In this document: in pieces, positions 1 through 8,459 of the stretch
How the letters are laid out: the number at the start of each line of letters is the position of its first letter
Position numbering within the stretch: the stretch's first letter is position 1
Program-made: the position numbers and the translations under genes
Notes under the pieces: model-generated
The model's database searches: none
Seen by the model: only the letters and a program-made list of their open reading frames with translations
Told to the model about the DNA's origin: nothing
Assembly: GCA_020632885.1 (NCBI GenBank)
Contig: JACKEQ010000013.1
Location: forward strand, 1 to 64,000
Reading direction: 5' to 3'
Origin: Alphaproteobacteria bacterium
GTDB taxonomy: Bacteria > Myxococcota_A > UBA796 > GCA-2862545
DNA: 64,000 bases

Positions 1-91
1 CATGCGGGTCATGCCCTGGATGCTCGTGGCTCCCGAGCGCGACCTCGACTACCTCGAGGGCTTCTCGGGCTACCGTCCACCGCGCCGTTGA
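1..91 (+). CDS. 3' end of an unidentified gene
   Basis: Only the last 29 codons lie in the window; the gene begins before base 1. The visible tail contains PWMLVAPERDLDYLEGF and ends PPRR before TGA at 89-91. I do not recognise a family from so short a piece. The codons show the strong G/C bias at third positions seen in the real genes of the window, which argues that it is coding. The last 22 bases overlap the stop end of the convergent gene at 70-726. Confidence 0.5.
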   Translation, partial: MRVMPWMLVAPERDLDYLEGFSGYRPPRR

Positions 92-726
92 CCCCTCCGA
101 CGCACCGGGGTCTGCACGAGTGGCGCCTCGGTGAGGTGGACTGCGAGGGTCGCCGCGGTACCGTCCTGCCACGCGAGCACGCACACCGCGTCTCCATTCG
201 TGGCGCCAGCATCGACGGCGAGCCGCAAGCCCCGGCCATCGTGGGTGGACTCGCACGTCACCCCCTGCACGCCCGTCGCCAGGACCTTGGACCCAGGAAC
301 GAGCAAGGGACCTTCCGGGAGCGCGAACGCACGGCTGACCATCCATCCCTGAGGACGGGTGTAGGCGAGCTGGAGTCGCTCGTCGAAGCGGACGGGCTGG
401 AGCGCGGGGTCCGCCTCCGGTGCCATCGCGGCCACCGTGACCTGGACGAAGTCACCGCCCAGCTCACAGGTCCCCGAGAAGGGGAATGTAGTGGGATAGC
501 TCGCCGCATCGGCCTCCATGACCGCCCATGCCGTGCCTCCGCGAACGTCGCAGACGATCGACGGATGGGTGGAAGCAACCGGGCCCTCCGGCTGGCCAGG
601 CACCGCGAGCACGGGCCGCCTCATGCCCGTGGCCACCTCGTCAGGTACACCGGGCTCGTGACGCGAGGGTACCCAGAGGTCGACCTCGAAGGTCGCGGCG
701 ATGGCCGCTGTGAGGACGAGGAACAC
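70..726 (-). CDS. Secreted protein of unknown function
   Basis: A 218-residue protein. It opens with a hydrophobic stretch (MFLVLTAAIAA) that looks like a short signal peptide, so export is likely. The rest is a beta-rich, Pro/Val-rich sequence with four cysteines, roughly at residues 59, 87, 158 and 182, which could form two disulphides in the periplasm or outside the cell. No catalytic motif is visible. The C-terminus is basic (RRRGQRRGGR). It stands alone, 71 bases downstream of the TetR gene in the same direction, and its end overlaps the convergent gene at 1-91. Function unknown; the start is the first ATG of the frame and could lie slightly further in. Confidence 0.65.
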   Translation of the reverse strand: MFLVLTAAIAATFEVDLWVPSRHEPGVPDEVATGMRRPVLAVPGQPEGPVASTHPSIVCDVRGGTAWAVMEADAASYPTTFPFSGTCELGGDFVQVTVAAMAPEADPALQPVRFDERLQLAYTRPQGWMVSRAFALPEGPLLVPGSKVLATGVQGVTCESTHDGRGLRLAVDAGATNGDAVCVLAWQDGTAATLAVHLTEAPLVQTPVRRRGQRRGGR

Positions 727-797
727 CCAACCTCCCCGCGCGAGCTATCCACCCTGCATCCGGGAACACACCCGGAACCACGCAACGCCGCCTGGCG

Positions 798-1379
798 TCA
801 CCCGAGGGCCGCGCGGGCGGCTCCCTCCGCAACCGCATCCACCAGCGTGGACTCCGGCAGCTCGATCTTCCCGGCCAGCACGCCCGCGTTGTGGAGCACG
901 GCGAACCCGTGCACCGTCGACCAGGCCGCCACCACCCGCCCCAGCAGCTCGGGATCGTCCGGTGACCGACCCGAAGCCACGGCCACCAGCGCCACCAGCC
1001 CGAAGAGCGCGCGGCTCGAGGCCTCGTGCAGCGAAGCGAAGCGCACAGGCTCCTTGAGCTCCGGCAGGAACATCACGCGGAACCACGAGGGCCGCTCCAG
1101 CGCGAACCCGATGTAGGCCCGCGCCATGGCGCGCAGGGCGACCTCCGGCTCGGCCGCCACGGACGCCTGGAGGGCCGCGTTCATTCGCTCCCAGCCGTCC
1201 AGCGCCACCGCCGCCAGCAGCTCCTGCTTGTCGCGGAAGTGGTGGTAGGGCGCACCCGAGGAGATCCCCAGCTCCCGGGCCACCGCCCGCAGCGACAGCT
1301 CGGAGGGCTCGATCGTCAGCAGCATGTCCGCCGTGGCGCGCACCAGGCGGTCACGCAGATCCTCGTGGGTCATCTCCAA
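798..1379 (-). CDS. TetR/AcrR family transcriptional regulator
   Basis: 193 residues, typical for the family. The N-terminal helix-turn-helix is clear: the region around residues 10-55 reads RLVRATADMLL, then LSLRAVARELGISSGAPYHHF with the conserved YHHFRDKQELL segment of TetR DNA-recognition helices. The C-terminal ligand/dimer domain (from about residue 75) is a helical domain of the kind often annotated as TetR_C_33/WHG, with the run FRVMFLPELKEP. It is transcribed away from the NAD-dependent epimerase gene at 1464, with repeated near-palindromes between the two starts. By analogy with other divergent TetR pairs it probably represses that neighbour and itself, and is released by a small molecule; the ligand is unknown. 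Confidence 0.93.
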   Translation of the reverse strand: MEMTHEDLRDRLVRATADMLLTIEPSELSLRAVARELGISSGAPYHHFRDKQELLAAVALDGWERMNAALQASVAAEPEVALRAMARAYIGFALERPSWFRVMFLPELKEPVRFASLHEASSRALFGLVALVAVASGRSPDDPELLGRVVAAWSTVHGFAVLHNAGVLAGKIELPESTLVDAVAEGAARAALG

Positions 1380-1410
1380 CCTCGGTTGGCACCTCCGCCT
1401 CCTATCCGCT

Positions 1411-1442
1411 AAGCAGTGCTCAGACGATTTGAGCAGTGCTCA
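1411..1442. promoter_or_regulatory. Probable TetR operator (two copies of AGCAGTGCTCA)
   Basis: The gap between the divergent tetR and epimerase starts holds AAGCAGTGCTCA at 1411-1422 and TGAGCAGTGCTCA at 1430-1442. The second copy is a perfect odd-centre palindrome (TGAGCA-G-TGCTCA). The shared core repeats every 20 bases, about two helical turns, as expected for two TetR dimers on one face of the DNA. No other copy was noticed in the window. Confidence 0.7.
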
Positions 1443-1463
1443 GTGAGCACGCAGGAGGTCGAC

Positions 1464-2450
1464 ATGCATGCGTTCGTCACGGGCAGCACGGGGCTGCTGG
1501 GGAGCAACCTGGTCCACGAGCTCGTCCAGGCCGGCTGGGAGGTCACCGCCCTCGCGCGCACACCCGAGAAGGCACGCGCGCAGCTCGGCGACCTGCCCGT
1601 GCGCGTCGTGGCGGGCGACCTCGAGGACGTGGACGCCTTCGCGGACGCCCTCACCGGGGTCGACGTCGTCTTCCACACGGCCGCCTACTTCCGCGAGTAC
1701 TACGCGTCCGGAGAGCACGAGGCGCTGCTGCAGCGCCTGAACGTCGACGCCACGGTCAGGCTCGCCCGCAACGCGGCCGAGCGCGGCGTCCGGCGCTTCG
1801 TGCACACCTCGTCCTCCGGCACCGTCGCGGCACGCACGGACGGGCGCCCTTCCACCGAGGCCGACGTCCTCGCCCCCGACGCCGTCGAGAACCTCTACTT
1901 CCGGAGCAAGGTGCTCTGCGACCTCGCGCTGGCGGAGGTCTCGGGCATCGAGGTGGTCACGGTGCTGCCGGGCTGGATGTTCGGCCCGCGCGACGCGGCC
2001 CCCACCAACGCAGGGGGCATCGTGCGCGACCACCTCGCCGGTCGTCTGCCACCCGTGGCCCTGCCGGGACGCACCGCCATCGTGGACGCCCGGGACGTCG
2101 CCCGCGCCATGATCCGGATCGCGGAGCACGCCGATCCCGGCGACCGGTTCATCGTCGCGGGTCGGGAGGCCACGCTCGAGGAGGTGCTGAGCGGGCTCGC
2201 GGCGGCATCGGGACGCCGGGCGCCCGCGCTCACCCTGCCCTGGCCGATGGCCCTCGCCTTCGCGTGGACGGTGGAGCGCGCATCACCCTGGGTCGGCGCC
2301 GAGCCGTTCGTCACGGTGCGGGCCCTCCGCACCCTCAACACCGGAGTGGAGATCTCGAGCGCCCATGCCCAGGAGGCCCTCGGCGTGCGGTTCCGTCCCC
2401 TCGCCGAGACCCTCCGGGACACCGTGAGCTGGTTCAGCTCGGGAGCTTGA
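1464..2450 (+). CDS. NAD-dependent epimerase/dehydratase (DFR-like extended SDR)
   Basis: 328 residues from ATG 1464, chosen because GGAGG lies 7-11 bases upstream; an upstream in-frame start at 1416 would put the operator inside the gene. The Rossmann nucleotide-binding motif is at the very N-terminus (FVTGSTGLLGSNLVHEL), with the acidic dinucleotide-site region following. The active-site segment is VHTSSSGTV and then a YFRSK motif standing for the family YxxxK. The family reduces or epimerises hydroxy/keto groups using NAD(P)H; dihydroflavonol reductase-like members are the nearest class. Substrate unknown. It is divergent from a TetR gene that very likely controls it, and its end overlaps the next convergent gene by 17 bases. 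Confidence 0.9.
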   Translation: MHAFVTGSTGLLGSNLVHELVQAGWEVTALARTPEKARAQLGDLPVRVVAGDLEDVDAFADALTGVDVVFHTAAYFREYYASGEHEALLQRLNVDATVRLARNAAERGVRRFVHTSSSGTVAARTDGRPSTEADVLAPDAVENLYFRSKVLCDLALAEVSGIEVVTVLPGWMFGPRDAAPTNAGGIVRDHLAGRLPPVALPGRTAIVDARDVARAMIRIAEHADPGDRFIVAGREATLEEVLSGLAAASGRRAPALTLPWPMALAFAWTVERASPWVGAEPFVTVRALRTLNTGVEISSAHAQEALGVRFRPLAETLRDTVSWFSSGA

Positions 2451-3189
2451 ACACGTCCGGCATGGCGTCGATGCCCACGTCCAGACCCTCGATCCAGTCG
2501 AGGAACTTCGCGACCATCTCGGGACCGACCAGCATGGCGCCGTGCTGGGGCGCGATCGTCTGCACGTCCATCTTCCGCACCATGGCCACCCAGGCCCGCA
2601 CCGCCGCGTTGGACGACATGTAGCGCGTGTGGAAGACCTCCATGTTCGGGATGTGGGCCTCGAAGTCCGTGACCTCGCGATGGTCGAGACCGAGGCTCAC
2701 CCCCATGTCGCCCGTGTACAGGATGCGGCTCGTGGGGTCGTAGAGGTGGAAGTTCCCCACCGAGTGGAGGAAGTGTGCGGGCACGATGACGAGCTCGCTC
2801 CCGCCCAGGTCGAGCTTCATGCCCTCGTCCGGGATGGGCCGGATGCGCTCGTACACGAGCCGGTCGCTGCCGAAGTGCGGCACGAAGCGCCGCCAGAGCG
2901 CCGAGAGCCAGGCGTCCGCGTCGGTGGTCATCAGCCAGCCGTTGATGGCGGCGACGATGTCGGGGTCCTGGTGGGAGAGGAAGATCTTCGTGAGCTTCGC
3001 CTTGCCCTTGTTCTGCGCGACCGCCTTGAGGACCTTCGGGTAGAGCTTGGTGCCGCCCGGGTCGAGGAGGAGGGCCTCCCCGCCGTGGACGATGAGGTGC
3101 TGGTTGGACTGCACGCCCTCGCCGGCATCCTGGTCGGGCAGGAGGATGTTGGCGTGGTCGTCGCTCTGGAACAGGACGGTGGAAGACAT
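2434..3189 (-). CDS. MBL-fold protein of the diiron oxygen-binding (ODP/flavodiiron-like) type
   Basis: 251 residues from ATG 3189, which follows GAGGAGTCCCG; the longer frame to 3216 has no such signal. The metallo-beta-lactamase metal motifs are altered in the way of flavodiiron proteins: SHQDPDI replaces the usual HxHxDH, followed by a HFLHSVGNF segment, YTGDMG and PQHG. These are the ligands of the non-haem diiron site of FprA/ROO proteins, but there is no flavodoxin domain, as in the stand-alone oxygen-binding diiron proteins (ODP) used as oxygen sensors beside chemotaxis proteins or kinases. No kinase adjoins it here. A role in oxygen or NO sensing or reduction is inferred from the family only. 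Confidence 0.85.
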   Translation of the reverse strand: MSSTVLFQSDDHANILLPDQDAGEGVQSNQHLIVHGGEALLLDPGGTKLYPKVLKAVAQNKGKAKLTKIFLSHQDPDIVAAINGWLMTTDADAWLSALWRRFVPHFGSDRLVYERIRPIPDEGMKLDLGGSELVIVPAHFLHSVGNFHLYDPTSRILYTGDMGVSLGLDHREVTDFEAHIPNMEVFHTRYMSSNAAVRAWVAMVRKMDVQTIAPQHGAMLVGPEMVAKFLDWIEGLDVGIDAMPDVFKLPS

Positions 3190-3246
3190 CGGGACTCCTC
3201 GTTCAGGCGGCACCATCGGACGGCCGTGCGCCGCTTTGAGGCGATT

Positions 3247-3876
3247 CTACGACCCACCGCCGGGTACCGGACGCGTCCCGGTCGCCACGACCAGCCGCCC
3301 GCCGAACGCCGAGGGCGAAGCGCCCGTGACCGTCAGGCGGAAGTCCGGAGCCAGCCCCTCCAGCGGCTCCCAGACGGCACGATCCAGATCCGCCTGCGCG
3401 ATCCACTCCACCATCCGGGTCTGGAGCGTCCGGGTCTCCGCGTGGGCGTCGAGCAACGCGAAGCGCCCTCCAGGGCGCAGCGCACCCCAGGCGCGCCGCA
3501 TGGCGGCCTCCCAGCCGTCCGCCGGCAGCGCGGAGAGCACCATGGCCGCGACCACGGCGTCCACGTCGGCCAGATCCTCCGGCCAGGGCCCCGTGAGGTC
3601 GACCTGGCGGACCTCCACGTTGCCCCAGCCCGCGCGCGCGATCCGGCGTCGGGCCCGGCCCAGCATGCCCGACGAAGCGTCCAGCCCCACGACCGAGCCC
3701 TCCGGACCCACGGCCTGCACGAGCAGATCGAAGTCCTGGCCGGTCCCGCACCCGAGATCCACGACCCGCATGCCGGGCGCGAGCGCGGCGGCCTCGACGA
3801 GCTCCGTCCGCCACGGGCGGTAGAGCGCCTCGAGCTGGAGGTCGTAGGTGTAGGCGAACAGGTCGTACCACCGCAT
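3247..3876 (-). CDS. Class I SAM-dependent methyltransferase
   Basis: 209 residues from the ATG at 3876 (MRWYDLFAYTYD). The SAM-binding glycine loop is VVDLGCGTGQDFDLL near residues 40-55, followed by the acidic motif GLDASSGMLGRAR and later motifs AVVAAMVLSALP and LRPGGRFALLDAH, so the Rossmann methyltransferase core is complete. The N-terminal RWYDLFAYTYD type of start is common in UbiE/BtaB-like enzymes acting on small molecules or lipids. It lies 57 bases downstream of, and antiparallel to nothing else in, its own short unit; the MBL gene follows in the same direction. Substrate not predictable. Confidence 0.85.
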   Translation of the reverse strand: MRWYDLFAYTYDLQLEALYRPWRTELVEAAALAPGMRVVDLGCGTGQDFDLLVQAVGPEGSVVGLDASSGMLGRARRRIARAGWGNVEVRQVDLTGPWPEDLADVDAVVAAMVLSALPADGWEAAMRRAWGALRPGGRFALLDAHAETRTLQTRMVEWIAQADLDRAVWEPLEGLAPDFRLTVTGASPSAFGGRLVVATGTRPVPGGGS

Positions 3877-4001
3877 GGACGCACCCCGGATTATCGGGTC
3901 GTGACCTACCCCGGAACGCGTCTTCGATCCCGTCTGGCAGGAGCAGGAGGACATCGGGCCGCGCAATGAATAGGTAGTGGACAGAGATTGAGGAGGCTTG
4001 G

Positions 4002-5603
4002 GTGCACGCAGTGATCATCGGCGCGGGGATCGGAGGTCTGAGCCTGGGGATCCGCCTGGCCGCGGCCGGCTGGCAGGTCACCGTGGTCGAGGCGCTCGAC
4101 AAGCCCGGGGGGCGCGCCTACGTCCTCGATAAGGACGGATACACCTTCGACATGGGGCCCACGGTGCTCACCGTCCCCCACTTCATCGAGGAGCTGTTCG
4201 CCCTCCAGCCCGGCGACGACGGCCTGGACGCGCCCGACTTCCCTGCTCACGTCCTGCCCACCGGGGAGGACGACGTGCGGATCCGCGAGGGCATCTCCGG
4301 GGGCCCGCACACCTCCCGCTACGTCCAGATCCGCCCGATCCTGCCGTTCTACCGGATCTACTTCGACGACGGCACGTACTTCGACTACGACGGCGACCCC
4401 GAGAGCACGCGCCGCCAGATCGAGGCCATCGAGCCCGCGGATCTGGAGGGCTACGAGCGCTTCCACCGCGACGCCCGGGCCATCTTCGAGCGCGGCTTCC
4501 TGGAGCTCGGCTACACCTACTTCGGCGACCCGTGGACCATGTTCAAGGTGGTGCCCGACCTGCTGAAGCTCGACGCCGTGCGGTCGCTGTTCGGCTTCAC
4601 GAGCCGGTACTTCAAGAGCGACAAGCTCCGCCAGGTGTTCAGCTTCGAGACCCTCCTGGTGGGCGGGAACCCCCTGCGCGTCCCGGCCATCTACGCCATG
4701 ATCCACTTCGTCGAGAAGACCTGGGGCATCCACTTCGCGATGGGCGGCACAGGGGCGCTCGTGTCCGCGATGGTCCGCAAGCTCGAGGAGCTCGGCGGCA
4801 CCCTGCGCACCAGCGCGCCCGTCGAGCGCATCCTGGTCGACGACCGCCGCAAGGCCACAGGCGTGCAGCTCGAGGGCGGCGAGTCGATCGCCTCCGACAT
4901 CGTCGTGAGCAACGCGGACTACGCGCACACCTACATGAAGCTCCTCGAGCCCCGTCACCGGCGCTGGAACCCCGACTGGAAGGTCCGGGCCATGCGGTAC
5001 TCCATGAGCCTCGTGGTGATCTACTTCGGCTTCCGCAAGCGCGAGGGCGAGGTGCTCGACCTGCAGCACCACAACATCATCCTCGGGCCCCGCTACGAGG
5101 CCCTGCTCACCGATATCTTCGACCGCAAGGTGCTCGCGGACGACTTCAGCCAGTACCTGCACGTCCCCACCCTGACCGACCCGAGCCTCGCGCCCGAGGG
5201 CTGTCACGCCTGCTACACGCTCATCCCCGTGCCCCACAACGGCTCCGGGATCGACTGGACCGAGACGGGCCCCCGCTTCGCCGACCGGGTGCTCGAGATG
5301 CTCGACGAGGAGGGCTACATCCCCGGCCTGCGCGAGCGGATCACGGTGAAGGAGGTCATCACGCCCGACCACTTCGAGGGCAGGATGCGGAGCTGGCTCG
5401 GCAACGCCTTCGGGGTCGAGCCGCGCCTCGAGCACTCGGCCTTCTTCCGTCCCCACAACCGGTCCGAGGACATCACCGACCTCTACCTCGTGGGGGCGTC
5501 CGCCCAGCCCGGTGCGGGCACGCCGAGCGTCATGATGTCCGCGAAGATGACCGCCCGCGCCATCGCCGCCGACCATCCGCAGCAGGCCGTGGCCGCCAAG
5601 TGA
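4002..5603 (+). CDS. crtI: Phytoene desaturase (CrtI type)
   Basis: 533 residues from GTG 4002, preceded by AGGAGG at a normal distance. The N-terminus carries the FAD-binding GAGIGGLSLGIRLAAAG motif followed by VEALDKPGGRAYV, and the C-terminus has the CrtI signature LVGASAQPGAGTPSVM. The length and both motifs match bacterial CrtI, which desaturates phytoene stepwise toward lycopene at the membrane using FAD. No crtB, crtE or other carotenoid gene is in the window, so the rest of the pathway must be elsewhere; a diapo- or neurosporene-type specificity cannot be excluded. The gene ends one base before the convergent gene at 5605. Confidence 0.93.
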   Translation: MHAVIIGAGIGGLSLGIRLAAAGWQVTVVEALDKPGGRAYVLDKDGYTFDMGPTVLTVPHFIEELFALQPGDDGLDAPDFPAHVLPTGEDDVRIREGISGGPHTSRYVQIRPILPFYRIYFDDGTYFDYDGDPESTRRQIEAIEPADLEGYERFHRDARAIFERGFLELGYTYFGDPWTMFKVVPDLLKLDAVRSLFGFTSRYFKSDKLRQVFSFETLLVGGNPLRVPAIYAMIHFVEKTWGIHFAMGGTGALVSAMVRKLEELGGTLRTSAPVERILVDDRRKATGVQLEGGESIASDIVVSNADYAHTYMKLLEPRHRRWNPDWKVRAMRYSMSLVVIYFGFRKREGEVLDLQHHNIILGPRYEALLTDIFDRKVLADDFSQYLHVPTLTDPSLAPEGCHACYTLIPVPHNGSGIDWTETGPRFADRVLEMLDEEGYIPGLRERITVKEVITPDHFEGRMRSWLGNAFGVEPRLEHSAFFRPHNRSEDITDLYLVGASAQPGAGTPSVMMSAKMTARAIAADHPQQAVAAK

Positions 5604-5604
5604 C

Positions 5605-8355
5605 CTACGGGGTTGTCTCCGCGACCGACGCCTTGATCCGCTCCACGATGGCCGTGGCCTCCACCTCGTAGAGCACGCGGCTGTCGGCGTCCGGGGAGGA
5701 CTCCACGGCCTTCGCGTACGCGAGCAGGGCCCGCGAGCTGTCGCCCTTCCGCTCGAAGGCCCGGGCGAGGTCCGCCCACGCGGCATGCCCGACCACCGAG
5801 CCGTCCGGCACCGCCACGTTCTTCCGGAGGAAGCGCCCGTTCTGCTCGTTGGTGTCCTTGTGCAGGTTGAGCGGCGCGTTGTACTCGATGCGCATGTTGT
5901 CGTCGGTGTTGAAGGGGTCGCCCGCGGTGGCCGCCACGATGTCGTCGTGGTCCATCTGGAACATCGCCACCATGTCGTTGGGGTCGTTCACCCCCACCTT
6001 CGTCAGGAGCTCGTGCACACGGGGCTTCCGGAAGAGCCGGGCCGCGTGGGCCGCATCGGGGACGAGCGGGCTCTCCGAGCCCACCAGCACGAGGTCCGCG
6101 TCCTCGATCGTCGCGTAGAGGACCACGTACGGGTACACGCTCGCGAAGGTCGTGAGCAGCGACCGCAGGTCCCCGTCGTCCATCCCGTACATCTGCACCC
6201 ACTGCGACCACACGCCCCCCGGCTTCAACCGGGTCTTGCCCATCTCCCAGAACTCGCGGGTGAACAGGTTCGAGACCCCCGTGATCCACGGGTTGCTGGG
6301 CTCGCTCACGATGACGTCGAAGGACCGCTCGGGGGCCATCAGCAGGTGGTTGCGCCCGTCGTTGCCCACCAGGTGCACGCGCGGGTCGTCCAGGACGTGC
6401 CCGTTGAAGTCGCCGAACAGCCGCGCAGCCCGCTCGATGGCGGGCTCCAGCTCCACGATCTCGAAGCGGTCCACGTCGTCCACCGTCGCGATGGCGCCGG
6501 CCGTGATGCCCGACGCCAGCCCGATGAGCAGCACGTCGCTGGGGTCCTCGGCGTACTGCATCGCCAGCAGCGCGCAGAGCACCTGGGTCGGCATGTCCGA
6601 GGTCGTGGACGCGTCCACCTTGCCGTTGTTCGCGAGCCACATGTTGTCGGACGACTTGTTCCGCGCCACCGTCACCACGGTGGACAGGCCCTCCTCGTAG
6701 AACACGAGCTCGTACAGCGAGACCGCGTACCGCTCGATGCCCTCGCGCGTGTGGTCCTCGAACGACGTCACGTAGTGGTACATCCCGCTCGTCATGAGCA
6801 GCGGGTCCCAGGGCGGACGCGCGAGGGCGAACAGGCTCACCAAGGCCGCGGAGAGCCCGACCCCACCGGCCCAGACGCGCCCGCCCGCCGGCACCAGCAC
6901 CACGGTCGCCGCCAGGAGGTTCACCAGCGCCGCCGTGAAGATCGTGGCCTGGATGCCCACGTTCGGCAGCAGCAGGAAGCCCGCCGCGAAGGACCCCAGC
7001 ACGCCGCCCACCGTGTTGGCCGCATACACCCGGCCCACGGGCCCGCCGAGGTTCTCCTGGTCGCCCACCACGGCCCGCACGGCCATCGGGAACGCCACGC
7101 CCATCAGGACCGCCGGGGGCGTCATGACCGCACCCGCCAGGAACAGCGAGGTCACCCACATCATCGAGGGGTCGCTCGCCGCCCCGGTCCAGTCGAAGAT
7201 CCAGACGTACCAGAAGGGCAGCTCGGGGAACACGTACATCAGCGTGTAGGAGAGCCCCGCCACACCGACCTCTGTGGCCGCCAGGGCCAGGAGCACCCCG
7301 CGCGCACCGGCCCGCTTCAGCACCCGGTCCGCGAGCAGGCCCCCGAGCTTCCCGCCCACCGCGATGCCCACCAGGAACGCGAGCAGCATCACGCTGAACC
7401 CGTACACGCTCGCCCCCACCATCAGGCCGAGCACGCGCGTCCAGGCCACCTCGTACACGAGGGAGCTGAAGCCCGCGAGGCCCAGCGCGAGGCCCACGGG
7501 CAGCAGGAGGGGCGGGAGGCCCTGCTCCAGGTCGTCCTTCACCTCCACCGTCGCGGAGGGGGCGTCGTACCAGGCGTCCAGGCCGACCGCAGCCGTGCCC
7601 AGCGCCACGTTCGCCGTCGCCGCGAGCACCGTCGTCGTCCAGAGCCCCATCTCCGGCAACAGGTAGAAGCCCGCGAGCCATGTCCCGGCCACCGCACCCG
7701 CCGTGTTCACCGCGTAGAGCGTCCCGATCCGATCGCCGGCCCCGCCGAGCGCCGTCGTCGCGAACCGTGCGAGCAGGGGCAGCGTGGCGCCCATGGCCGC
7801 CGTCGGGAGCACGAGCAGGCTCCCGACCACCACGAACTGGATGACGCCGAAGAGCACCGGCCCCGGCTGCAGGGCCTGGAAGGTGGCCAGGTAGATCGGG
7901 GTCACCGCGTCCACGAGGTACGGGAACACCAGCGCGTACAGGCCGATCCCCACCTCCAGGAGCCCGTAGACGCGGAGCGGACGCGCGATGTGGTCCGCCC
8001 GGCGCGCCATGACCGCCCCGCCGAGGGCCAGACCCAGCATGAAGGCCGACAGCACCGTGGCGATCGCGAACGAGCTCGTCCCGAACACCAGGTGCAGGTC
8101 GCGGTTCCAGAGGGTCTGGTAGACGAGCGCGGTCGCCCCCGAGACGAAGAACAGGGCCGTCGTCCCCACCACCGCCTGCTCGCGACGGAGCCGGGCACGC
8201 TCCTCGACGGCCCAGGAATCGACCTCCACCGGCACCTCCGGCAGCGCGCATATCCCGTGGGCGCGTGGGGGAGAGCCCGCCAGGAGCCCGTCGTCCGGAT
8301 CGTCTCCGCGCAGGCGCGCCCGCACACCTCGGCACACCGCACGCCGCGCTGCCAA
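5605..8355 (-). CDS. Fused MFS-like membrane domain / spermidine-synthase-like protein
   Basis: Up to 916 residues. After a poor N-terminus the protein has many hydrophobic segments (VVGTTALFFVSGATALVYQ onward, about residues 60-520) and then a soluble spermine/spermidine-synthase-like Rossmann domain: VLLIGLASGITAG, DRFEIVELEP and VIVSEPSNPW (about 600-720). A short TPR-like helical tail follows. This architecture is known as the fused MFS/spermidine synthase family. Whether it makes polyamines is doubtful, because family members often act on unknown substrates at the membrane. The first 40 codons look non-coding (Arg-rich); GTG at 8235 or 8229 near residue 41-43 is a likelier start. Confidence 0.85.
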   Translation of the reverse strand: MAARRAVCRGVRARLRGDDPDDGLLAGSPPRAHGICALPEVPVEVDSWAVEERARLRREQAVVGTTALFFVSGATALVYQTLWNRDLHLVFGTSSFAIATVLSAFMLGLALGGAVMARRADHIARPLRVYGLLEVGIGLYALVFPYLVDAVTPIYLATFQALQPGPVLFGVIQFVVVGSLLVLPTAAMGATLPLLARFATTALGGAGDRIGTLYAVNTAGAVAGTWLAGFYLLPEMGLWTTTVLAATANVALGTAAVGLDAWYDAPSATVEVKDDLEQGLPPLLLPVGLALGLAGFSSLVYEVAWTRVLGLMVGASVYGFSVMLLAFLVGIAVGGKLGGLLADRVLKRAGARGVLLALAATEVGVAGLSYTLMYVFPELPFWYVWIFDWTGAASDPSMMWVTSLFLAGAVMTPPAVLMGVAFPMAVRAVVGDQENLGGPVGRVYAANTVGGVLGSFAAGFLLLPNVGIQATIFTAALVNLLAATVVLVPAGGRVWAGGVGLSAALVSLFALARPPWDPLLMTSGMYHYVTSFEDHTREGIERYAVSLYELVFYEEGLSTVVTVARNKSSDNMWLANNGKVDASTTSDMPTQVLCALLAMQYAEDPSDVLLIGLASGITAGAIATVDDVDRFEIVELEPAIERAARLFGDFNGHVLDDPRVHLVGNDGRNHLLMAPERSFDVIVSEPSNPWITGVSNLFTREFWEMGKTRLKPGGVWSQWVQMYGMDDGDLRSLLTTFASVYPYVVLYATIEDADLVLVGSESPLVPDAAHAARLFRKPRVHELLTKVGVNDPNDMVAMFQMDHDDIVAATAGDPFNTDDNMRIEYNAPLNLHKDTNEQNGRFLRKNVAVPDGSVVGHAAWADLARAFERKGDSSRALLAYAKAVESSPDADSRVLYEVEATAIVERIKASVAETTP

Positions 8356-8459
8356 AGGGAATCGCGGCGCCCGCGTGGGCTCTCCGGGCTCTACAGGAGC
8401 TCCCCCGGGACGCCTCGACAGCCGGTGCCGACGGGGTAGTTGCAGGTCCTGGAGGGCCC

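Noticed and set aside
5785..8439. An 884-codon plus-strand frame
   Set aside because: His/Val/Arg-rich antisense shadow of the membrane fusion protein.
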